From NCBI RefSeq assembly GCF_000002515.2, contig NC_006042.1, positions 1,302,001 through 1,366,000 of the forward strand: DNA of 64,000 nucleotides, read 5' to 3'. This document shows, one piece after another, positions 19,231-26,924 of the stretch. The position numbers were made by a program, and so were the translations under genes. The notes under the pieces were generated by a model, which ran no database searches, was not told the origin of the DNA, and saw only the letters and a program-made list of their open reading frames with translations. The DNA is from Kluyveromyces lactis. Taxonomy: Eukaryota; Ascomycota; Saccharomycetes; Saccharomycetales; Saccharomycetaceae. Every line of letters begins with the position of its first letter. Position 1 is the first letter of the stretch.

Positions 19231-22131
19231 ATGGAGGAGCTAACAAATGGACTTAACGAAAGGCAGCGACAAGCTGTTACGCATAGAGAGGATGACGTAT
19301 TACAGGTTTTAGCAGGACCTGGTACTGGGAAAACAAAAGTTCTGACAGCTCGTTTTGCTTACCTAGTTATAGAGAAGAACATCCATCCATTGAGAATAAT
19401 AATGACAACATTTACCAGGAAAGCAGCAAACGAAATCAAAGAGAGACTCCAGCCCATCCTCTCTCAGGCTGGCATATCATCCAATGGGTTATTGATTGGT
19501 ACTTTCCATTCTATATGTGCTAGATTGCTTCGACAAGCAGGACATCTAATAGGTATACCCAAGAATTGGTCAATCGCCAAGACCGAAGATATTAATACAA
19601 TATTAAAGACATTATTAGAGGACACGCCAGTTGAAATTATTCAATCGTCAACATTCACGACTGAATTAAGTGAGAATAGGACAAATGTGAGATTTTTGCG
19701 GACAAAGATCTCAGATTTGAAAGCCAAAGGTGTGACACCACAAGCCTACCTGAAAGACCAGTCGCATGACAGCGCCATACAGTACATATATGAACGATTT
19801 CAAGACACTCTCCTTTCAGAAGCTCTCTTAGATTTTGATGATATTCTCTTGTATTCAAAGATCTTGTTGATGCAACGTAGAATATGGTCGTTCGTGAGAC
19901 ATGTTCTAGTTGATGAATACCAAGATACAAATGAGCTACAGTTAGATTTGATCTATCTCTTAGCAAGGGGAAAGCATGATAAATGTAGCGGAATTACAGT
20001 GGTAGGGGACCCAGATCAGTCCATATATGCATTCCGATTTGCCTCTTCAGATAATTTCAATAAGCTCATTGAAAGATGTCCGGTTCAGTCTGCTCAGATA
20101 TCGTTAATTGATAATTATCGATCTGCACAAACGTTGCTAGATTTCTCGGAGAAAGTGATTGGCCAGCAAATAAAAAATAGGATCAAAAGGGACCCATTGA
20201 GAGCTCAGTTCAATCATAACGTGAAACCATTTTACTCATATTTCCAGCGGACGGACACATTCGAAAATTCTGAGTCCAATTCCCTTGCCCATGAAATATT
20301 GTATTTGAAATCACTTCCTGGTTTGTTCAAATTCTCTGATGTTGCAATATTGCTGCGAACGAGACGACAAGTGTATGACATAGAAAAAGCCCTCATCAAA
20401 AATCGTATTCCCTATCGAATTGTTAATGCAAAGGGAGTTTGGGAGAAAAAAGAGTCTGGTATCTTTCTCGACTACTTGCGTATTATTTCCCAGGATTCTT
20501 GTTCATTAGCAATCCTTAGATGCTTACAATTTGCTTCCAATGGCATTGGGTCAACTACTATTAGAAAGATCAAATCTGCTTTTGACAAAGATCGCTGCAG
20601 AAATTCACTCGAGGTCTTGAAGGAGCTTTGTGAGTCTAACGACTTAAACAACCAAAAAATCTCAGCAGCTTTGAAACGTTTTATTAATCTTGTCGAAAAA
20701 CTAAAGTTAAAGTGTGAAGAATACGACACTTACGATGGATTAAAGGAACTGTTTGCTGAGATATATATGCTAGGCGAGCTATATTCAGTCCTGAAAATCT
20801 CTAAAGAAACAATCAATGAACAGATTAAAGACAGGTCTTTGAAGGAATTTCTTCAAACCGAACATCAAAATATGTTTAAGGTATATGAACTGTTTACGGA
20901 GTACGAACTAGATCAAAACGACGAACATATAATGATTCAGGAAAATGCTGCTGATCCCAATGATTTAGCTCTGATAAAGGAGAATTTTAACTCTAATGAC
21001 CTCAATTTCTTTGAAGTTATTACTTTCTTTACCAAATCCATTTCATTATATTCATCTGAAGAAGAGAACACCGAAAATTCTTTAGACAAATTAGCAAATC
21101 ATCTGCAAGAACGAGTAACAGTATCTACCATTCATGCTGCCAAGGGTTTGGAGTGGCCAGTTGTATTCATCCCTTCCATAAACGAGGGATTGATTCCTTT
21201 TACAGAGCAGTCAGCTCGCCAAAGGCTAGAAGATTTGGCAGAATTACGTCGGGATGGTGAAGCATGCAATGATCTTAATAACTGTTCGATGGGCTCAGGT
21301 GAATTCGACAATATTAAAGAAGAGCTACGAGGCAAGGAATCAGACCTCATAGATGATTTAGAGACTACCTTGAACGAAGAAAGAAGGATCTTCTTTGTTG
21401 CTCTAACCAGAGCGAAGGATCTTTTGTATTTGTCTTCTTCAGGCAAAAAAAGCATCTTCTTAAAGAACTGTGAACAACTCTATTCGAATAATGTCTTGTT
21501 CAATAACCCACAATCAATTTTAAGGTTTTACCGTTGCATGAATCGGACATTGGAAGAAACCTCCTCAAAGTTTTCATTGAAGTCCCTCTGCCAAGACTAC
21601 CAAAAGTCCAAAAATTGCAAAACCAGCACTTTTATATGGAATGGTACAAATGTTCAAACACCTGCTTTAATCGATTTCAATAACAATACTGCTCCCTCAA
21701 GTTTTTCCACAGGAACCAATAGTTTCAAACCTGCAAGTTCCTTTTTGAACGCATCATTCTCGCCAGGTAAAAACAGCTACAATTCTGGGACTGCAAATGT
21801 TACCAAAGTCCTCACAACCTCATCTAAAGAATGTCCAAAACCTGCTGGAGGGAAAATCTGCGAGAAAAAGAGGAGGATCACCCTGGATATGCTGTGCAAG
21901 AAGCCTGTCAAAAATAGCCAAAGCATGCAATCAAAGAAAATCAGATTGGAAAGCTCCTCCGCTCAAGACTTGTCGCACTCTATATCTTCAGATAAAAGAA
22001 CTAACCACTCAACCAAAGTGGCAGTAAGTCAAAGCAAATCTTTTGCTCCAGCGTACACTCCTGTCAGGAACAACGCGAAACGAGTGAAACTCAAAACGAG
22101 TACTACTGCAAATGCCTACATTTCAAAGTAA
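19231..22131 (+). CDS. Second, diverged SRS2-like UvrD helicase (tandem paralogue)
   Basis: A 966-residue SF1A helicase with an intact motif set: Q motif (LNERQRQAV), Walker A (AGPGTGKTKVLTARF), Ia (TTFTRKAANEIKERL), Walker B (VLVDEYQDTN), III (GDPDQSIYAFR), IV (DNYRSAQTLL), V (STIHAAKGLEWPVVF) and VI (ERRIFFVALTRAK). It is much closer to SRS2 than to the mitochondrial relative HMI1: similarity extends through the 2A/2B regions (DPLRAQF, EILYLKSLPGLFKF, KALIKNRIPYRI). Codons for shared residues differ freely, so the duplication is old and both copies stayed under selection. The tail (after about 750) is Ser/Lys/Asn-rich, lacks the psi-K-x-E cluster and ends AYISK with no SUMO-binding-like motif. 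No predicted break or missing catalytic residue. Its function is unknown; a specialised anti-recombinase or 3'-5' helicase role is inference. Confidence 0.9.
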   Translation: MEELTNGLNERQRQAVTHREDDVLQVLAGPGTGKTKVLTARFAYLVIEKNIHPLRIIMTTFTRKAANEIKERLQPILSQAGISSNGLLIGTFHSICARLLRQAGHLIGIPKNWSIAKTEDINTILKTLLEDTPVEIIQSSTFTTELSENRTNVRFLRTKISDLKAKGVTPQAYLKDQSHDSAIQYIYERFQDTLLSEALLDFDDILLYSKILLMQRRIWSFVRHVLVDEYQDTNELQLDLIYLLARGKHDKCSGITVVGDPDQSIYAFRFASSDNFNKLIERCPVQSAQISLIDNYRSAQTLLDFSEKVIGQQIKNRIKRDPLRAQFNHNVKPFYSYFQRTDTFENSESNSLAHEILYLKSLPGLFKFSDVAILLRTRRQVYDIEKALIKNRIPYRIVNAKGVWEKKESGIFLDYLRIISQDSCSLAILRCLQFASNGIGSTTIRKIKSAFDKDRCRNSLEVLKELCESNDLNNQKISAALKRFINLVEKLKLKCEEYDTYDGLKELFAEIYMLGELYSVLKISKETINEQIKDRSLKEFLQTEHQNMFKVYELFTEYELDQNDEHIMIQENAADPNDLALIKENFNSNDLNFFEVITFFTKSISLYSSEEENTENSLDKLANHLQERVTVSTIHAAKGLEWPVVFIPSINEGLIPFTEQSARQRLEDLAELRRDGEACNDLNNCSMGSGEFDNIKEELRGKESDLIDDLETTLNEERRIFFVALTRAKDLLYLSSSGKKSIFLKNCEQLYSNNVLFNNPQSILRFYRCMNRTLEETSSKFSLKSLCQDYQKSKNCKTSTFIWNGTNVQTPALIDFNNNTAPSSFSTGTNSFKPASSFLNASFSPGKNSYNSGTANVTKVLTTSSKECPKPAGGKICEKKRRITLDMLCKKPVKNSQSMQSKKIRLESSSAQDLSHSISSDKRTNHSTKVAVSQSKSFAPAYTPVRNNAKRVKLKTSTTANAYISK

Positions 22132-22215
22132 AAGTGTTTTAAATGTATATTTATCTAATGTCTTTGATGATGATCTGCGATTTAATTACCTACACAGAGG
22201 TCAATACAGAGTTTC

Positions 22216-23556
22216 TTAAAATTTAAGCTTAAACGGAACTTTTAGAGCGAATACGGCGAGGAACAAAGCATACACTGTCAGTATCGCCATCGCCTTATAA
22301 GGTGGTGAATCCAATGTGTTGAAAGTGAAGTTAACCATCCCTGTTGTGACATTTGATATAAGAAATACCAGCATGCCGTTACCGTTTACAGCTCGATACG
22401 TCTTAGGCACTCTAGGTTTGCTCGTTAAGCATTCGACTATCAGTTGATCGAAGGTTAAGATTAACAGATTGAATGAAATAACCATAGAGGAGTACCCAAT
22501 TGAGGCAAATCTCCGAGATACCTGTAATGGATGATAGTGTAGAAGAACATACGATATGGCAGAACTGAAGATGCTTAGAGCTACCAATTTCCACAGCAGT
22601 TGCATTGGATTTCTGGAGATTGGGAAGAACATACTACCAACTTGCTGGCCAGCTAGGTAGATGATACAATAACCAACAAACGAAAAGATTCCTTCTCTAT
22701 TCGCAGAAATAAAATCTATTCGTTCTGCATTTAACAAATAGTCCAGAAAGGTTGGATGGTATATCAGGCAAAGCTCGTAGATAATGGCTGCAATCAAACC
22801 TATAACAAATCTCAATCTCATGTTGTAGAAATCGAAAATAATCATTGCAAGGGGTAGTAATGAAAGGGTAAAGAAGAAGTTCCAATGGATACCATATTCG
22901 GTTGCATGTTCTTGATAGTTTACAGCCTTAACGGAAAACAAACGAATGAAACCCAATACCACTAGTACCACCGTCGACCTTAATGATTGTTTAATTTTAG
23001 CCCATTTGGATAATTCAGTTCCAGATTTTAATCTTTTGTAACTTATAATACCATTGCTGAATACAAACGATCCAACACCTAGATCCATCAATGAAATGCC
23101 CCAGGTTTCTACCTTGGCATATTTCCTAGGAAAGATAGGGAAATCTACAGCCAATATGGCAATGGAAGTTAAGATCAGCATTGTACTCCTATACACTGTG
23201 AGGGTTGCTGACTGGTTGCCATTGTCCATTACAGTTTCTTTAATCGTTTCGCGTTTACTTCCCTTAGATATACATCCAAATAATAGCACCGCACTTAAAC
23301 CTAATATACCTGTAAGAAATGGGTTTTCCCCAAATACAGTAACACTACAGAGGAGACCCATCCAATTCAATAAGAAATCTAACCAGAAGGAGTCCCGGTA
23401 GCTGGGATTGTTCGAAACGACGTAGATCCAAGCGGCGTTAGAAAAAATACCGGCTAATGTGACATCTCGTAAATCTGCAATTGAACTTCCGGAGTGTCCG
23501 GTAACGAAAGCTTCCTTCCGGTGTTTCAATTCATCAATTACACCAGAAGCATCCAT
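22216..23556 (-). CDS. GWT1: Inositol acyltransferase of GPI-anchor synthesis
   Basis: A 446-residue polytopic ER protein of the GWT1/PIG-W family, somewhat shorter than S. cerevisiae Gwt1 (about 490). It acylates the inositol of glucosaminyl-PI early in GPI-anchor synthesis. About a dozen hydrophobic spans are visible. Conserved features include the N-terminal HKEAFVTGHSGSSI-like block (residues 12-25), the KYAKVETWGISLMDLGVGSF block near 143, and the EYGIHWNFFFTL block near 220. The start ATG is at the right edge (MDASGVIDELKHRK). It converges on the SRS2-like gene with only 84 bases between stops and lies before DPB11, as in YJL091C-YJL090C. Confidence 0.93.
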   Translation of the reverse strand: MDASGVIDELKHRKEAFVTGHSGSSIADLRDVTLAGIFSNAAWIYVVSNNPSYRDSFWLDFLLNWMGLLCSVTVFGENPFLTGILGLSAVLLFGCISKGSKRETIKETVMDNGNQSATLTVYRSTMLILTSIAILAVDFPIFPRKYAKVETWGISLMDLGVGSFVFSNGIISYKRLKSGTELSKWAKIKQSLRSTVVLVVLGFIRLFSVKAVNYQEHATEYGIHWNFFFTLSLLPLAMIIFDFYNMRLRFVIGLIAAIIYELCLIYHPTFLDYLLNAERIDFISANREGIFSFVGYCIIYLAGQQVGSMFFPISRNPMQLLWKLVALSIFSSAISYVLLHYHPLQVSRRFASIGYSSMVISFNLLILTFDQLIVECLTSKPRVPKTYRAVNGNGMLVFLISNVTTGMVNFTFNTLDSPPYKAMAILTVYALFLAVFALKVPFKLKF

Positions 23557-23861
23557 GGTCTGATATCCCCGAGCCTGTATACGTTTCTTGTACTTACTTC
23601 CTTTATTGAACCTTCATTGATCTAGAGCTTAATAAACAGGTAGAATGACACTTGTCAATATTTTCACTTTTAAAGGAAGCATGCACAGAAGAGTAAATCT
23701 GGAATATAGGTTCAGACACGTAAAAATGACACACATTTAGGAGTTAGAGGCACTTCTAAGCAGAATAAGAATGTTAATGATCTTGTTACAGATAATATCC
23801 GAATGGATATGTATACATATATACATACATATATATGGCGTGACGTAATAATACATGAGAT
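23557..23861. other. GWT1-DPB11 intergenic region with TA-rich tract
   Basis: 305 bases. The stretch 23809-23836 is an imperfect TATA/TACATA repeat lying 25-50 bases past the DPB11 stop (minus strand). It contains the TATATA and TATGTA efficiency elements of yeast 3'-end formation. The remainder is the GWT1 promoter, in which I recognise no site. Confidence 0.5.
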
Positions 23862-25871
23862 TTATGAAACATGAGAAATGATGTCTTTAGCTTGGCTTCT
23901 GGTAGAAATCTTCCTTCTTTTCAAATTCTGCTGCACAGATGTCGACGTTGATGCTGATCCGTACGTGATCTGAGTATGCGAAAGATGGTCACTATCATGA
24001 CCTACAGTTTGGATAAAGCTTGATTCCTCATTCTCTGTATCTACATTATTTGAAAGAAGTTTCCCCCAACGGTTCCCTCTATTTGGAACATGAGGTAGTT
24101 CTGCTGATGCAGAAGAGGCAGTTGACAGAGGTGCCGCAATATCAACAGGAGCGGGTTTCTCTAGCAAAGGATCCTCGTTTCCTCTTTCCTTTGGAATTAT
24201 TTGTAGTGCAAAGTCAGATTTAGAACCCTTGGGACAAGAAATACACCAATTAACGTCATTAAAGTAGATGTTCATGGAAGTCTTATTAGGTTTCATTGCT
24301 CTTTGGAAGAGTTCAATGACAAAACTTGGAGTTAGGATGGGAATATGATGAGCTTGCTTAACGAATTCAATTTTCCGTTTCATTGAATTTCTAAACATTT
24401 GAGCTTGATTTACAGAGATCTTCATATCCAAATCTGTCCTGAACATTGACGCGTACTTATTTTGCCTTAAAGTATGTTCCTGTGGTATTGAAGTCAATTG
24501 GGAGATGTTAACGAGTAAGAAATCCGTCTTCTTCGTCAATTTCTCATGATGGTCAAAACCAATCAACTTCAAAAAGTCTATAATTTTATTGATGTGTAGT
24601 AATTCCACGCCATGGAACCCTGTGATATGGAAGGAAAGTTTAGGGCCATGTAACACCGATTTAGGTGGAATGATATTGAAATCGTTGTAGAAAGGTTTTG
24701 ACCAAAAATCCGGAGGTAGGAGTTGTTCGTAATACAAACATCGTTCGATGAAGAATTCTGTCAACCACGATGATTCATTTGGGATTCTCGGCAGTAGATT
24801 TGCCGGAAATCCACTTGGACAGATATAATAAATGGTCTTATCCTTCAGCTGTGCCGGTGACGGTGATGTATCCTCGAAGAGGGAAGACGTTCCTTTATTA
24901 CCGCGAATGACATTAGATAAGATAGTAACCTGTCTTTTTTCGAACTTGAATAGCACGAAGTGACAGTCCAGGAAGGTCGGTGTATCCTTTGTCTCACCAA
25001 GGCATTCTTGATGCGTTGGGGTGGCTTCCTTAATATCAGTGGACTTTGACGCTGAAGCATCACCATCTCTTGCCAATAGTTTCCCCCATATCTGATTCGC
25101 TTGAGGCTTAAATTTATCTATAGCAATCTTCAACGGATTCACCGAATCATCTTGTACACCCATGGGATTTGGTTCAGTTACAGATTTTTTCTTATCTGGA
25201 ACGTCACGAATGTACGAACCAGAACCAATGTCAGAGTATTCAAGTTCATGACAATTTTTCAACAGGTAGAAAGATTGAAAGTCTAGAGTCCCTGATCTGT
25301 CCATACAATCAATGATCCATTTTGGATGCACTACGGGAACGTTCTCTTCTAAAGCAGCCTGGACACGGTTCCCCGATAAATCATCGGTAATAAACAACGA
25401 AATGCATGCATTGGATGACGAAGAGTTCCTAATGAAATGCGTGGTATCTACCGATTTCACTTTACCCAATTTACACAACTGAACCAACGACTCAAGAGAA
25501 TAATGGTTATTAGGTCGTATTCTGCCAATGAACAAGTTAAATTTTTCAAACGACCCGATAGAGTACTTCGATTTTAAGTACTGGGACATATCGAATTTAG
25601 CCAACTGCAACAGATCTTCTCCTGCGAGCCACGCATCGTACAACTGATCAACGGATCCCGGACTAACAAACACGATATCAGTTCTATTCTTGACAGCAAA
25701 GTTATACTTTGCGGTGAATAACTCTCCAACAACCAATACGTTGACTAGTCTTGTCAAATCCTTGGTATAAGTCCCACCGAGTTTTGTCACTTTATGTGAG
25801 ATGGTATCAGAAACCGACAACGGGAGAGACGTAGGACAGAACACCAGTCCTTGAAATGGTTTGCCGGACAT
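23862..25871 (-). CDS. DPB11: Replication initiation and checkpoint scaffold with BRCT repeats
   Basis: A 669-residue protein (S. cerevisiae 764) with four BRCT repeats. Repeat 1 is about residues 3-90, repeat 2 about 105-215 (ending VVHPKWIIDCM), repeat 3 about 285-380 and repeat 4 about 410-520. Dpb11 bridges CDK-phosphorylated Sld2 and Sld3 at origins and activates Mec1-Ddc2. The Mec1-activating tail of the S. cerevisiae protein uses a Trp-Gly pair. Here a WGKLL motif occurs in the tail (near residue 603) and again in the linker after BRCT2 (near 260). Position between GWT1 and SIP4 matches YJL090C. The ATG is preceded on the minus strand by a pyrimidine-rich leader with eight TTC units. 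Confidence 0.94.
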   Translation of the reverse strand: MSGKPFQGLVFCPTSLPLSVSDTISHKVTKLGGTYTKDLTRLVNVLVVGELFTAKYNFAVKNRTDIVFVSPGSVDQLYDAWLAGEDLLQLAKFDMSQYLKSKYSIGSFEKFNLFIGRIRPNNHYSLESLVQLCKLGKVKSVDTTHFIRNSSSSNACISLFITDDLSGNRVQAALEENVPVVHPKWIIDCMDRSGTLDFQSFYLLKNCHELEYSDIGSGSYIRDVPDKKKSVTEPNPMGVQDDSVNPLKIAIDKFKPQANQIWGKLLARDGDASASKSTDIKEATPTHQECLGETKDTPTFLDCHFVLFKFEKRQVTILSNVIRGNKGTSSLFEDTSPSPAQLKDKTIYYICPSGFPANLLPRIPNESSWLTEFFIERCLYYEQLLPPDFWSKPFYNDFNIIPPKSVLHGPKLSFHITGFHGVELLHINKIIDFLKLIGFDHHEKLTKKTDFLLVNISQLTSIPQEHTLRQNKYASMFRTDLDMKISVNQAQMFRNSMKRKIEFVKQAHHIPILTPSFVIELFQRAMKPNKTSMNIYFNDVNWCISCPKGSKSDFALQIIPKERGNEDPLLEKPAPVDIAAPLSTASSASAELPHVPNRGNRWGKLLSNNVDTENEESSFIQTVGHDSDHLSHTQITYGSASTSTSVQQNLKRRKISTRSQAKDIISHVS

Positions 25872-25898
25872 GTTTGCTCTACTTCAGGGAGAATTGAG

Positions 25899-25922
25899 GA
25901 AGAAGAAGAAGAAGAAGAAGAA
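25899..25922. repeat. (GAA)8 tract in the DPB11 leader
   Basis: Eight GAA units on the plus strand, which read as TTC units in the DPB11 5' leader, 28 to 51 bases before its ATG. Probably a length-variable polypyrimidine leader element. Confidence 0.9.
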
Positions 25923-26011
25923 GCTATCTACACCTTTGTTCCAGCTTTTTAGACACATCATCACCATTCATATGTGAAGGAAGGAAGGATGGATTGGATA
26001 TCTGTGTAAAT

Positions 26012-26017
26012 ACGCGT
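26012..26017. promoter_or_regulatory. MCB box (ACGCGT) upstream of DPB11
   Basis: A perfect ACGCGT lies 141 bases before the DPB11 ATG, consistent with G1/S control of a replication gene by MBF. Confidence 0.5.
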
Positions 26018-26316
26018 TTATGTGTGGAAAATAATAAACAGAGAAGAGTTGTAAAATGACATTTGTTTACAGGTCACGTGGACGAAAAACACAAGCTACC
26101 CAGGGTTACCCTGAGAAAACGAAAACCAAAACCAAAAATTAAACACTAACCACGTGACTACAGCGAATCTCCCCCTTCCGGCGCCCCCCCCGTCGAGTCA
26201 TCATCCTTGTCAGCAACCGTCCAGCTGACTCATATATCTGTCACATGTGAAATTGCAAGAAGCAGGCAAACATCGCCACCCATACACCATTCGGACTTGT
26301 GACTTCTCCCCGTTAG

Positions 26317-26328
26317 CCTTTCATCCGG
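26317..26328 (-). promoter_or_regulatory. Carbon source-responsive element upstream of SIP4
   Basis: CCTTTCATCCGG reads on the minus strand as CCGGATGAAAGG, a full match to the CSRE consensus YCGGAYRRAWGG bound by Cat8 and Sip4. It lies about 600 bases before the SIP4 ATG. In S. cerevisiae SIP4 is activated through CSREs by Cat8, so control by Cat8 and/or by Sip4 itself is likely here. Confidence 0.7.
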
Positions 26329-26924
26329 ACAAATCCTTTCAGGTCCTTACTCTCCCTACGATAAACCGATATAACTGCACAAATTTTTTTGCTGACTACA
26401 CGGAAAACCGCGCCTAGAACCGCTTTTTTTGTCCCCAAAACTTCCTTTCCCCAGATCCGGCTGAAAGGGACAATTGCAAAACTGGAATTACACACTACTA
26501 ACGCATATTAATTAGCCCTCTTATATAGTCTATAGCATACCGAATACTGAATAATATGTCCAACGTCACTTGTGGAAATGTCACAAATGTCAGTTTCTGG
26601 GATCCATCAATTAAGGGAAATTCTTCAAACGTCCCAGCTATCTCGGTTATCTCATTGGTTTATTCTCTTGGCTTGTTAAAAGGTAGTTTCTTCTTGCCTT
26701 AGTTTCTTGAATTAGATTTCTCGAGGGTTTTTATAGCCAAATATTATTATTATTATTCATGATTCTGAATCAGATATATAAGACAAACGGACCTGGGGAA
26801 ACGTTCTGCCATATAACCATGAACCGGAAGGTTTATGGTAGGTATCAGATGTTTTTTTTTCTGTTTGGAACGTAAGCTTGCTATAAGCTTCCTGTAGTAG
26901 CGCCAAGTATATGTATATATCACT

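Larger units (their letters stand above)
25872..26924. other. DPB11-SIP4 divergent intergenic region (1053 bp)
   Basis: A long divergent promoter. From left to right it holds the (GAA)8 tract, the MCB box, CACGTG at 26075-26080, a near-palindrome containing TTACCC at 26101-26113 (Reb1-like but not the full core), a second CACGTG at 26151-26156, the CSRE at 26317-26328, and two short ATG ORFs. The ORFs are 48 codons (26556-26702) and 38 codons beginning MILNQIYKTNG (from 26759). The right half is probably a long SIP4 promoter or leader. The first small ORF has two N-glycosylation sequons followed by a hydrophobic stretch. I recognise no family. Confidence 0.55.

Noticed and set aside
19231-22131. 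Second helicase as HMI1 (mitochondrial helicase)
   Set aside because: HMI1 has a different motif Ia (SLTNKAVDSI-like) and a shorter length. This gene shares long blocks with SRS2 instead and lacks a mitochondrial presequence.
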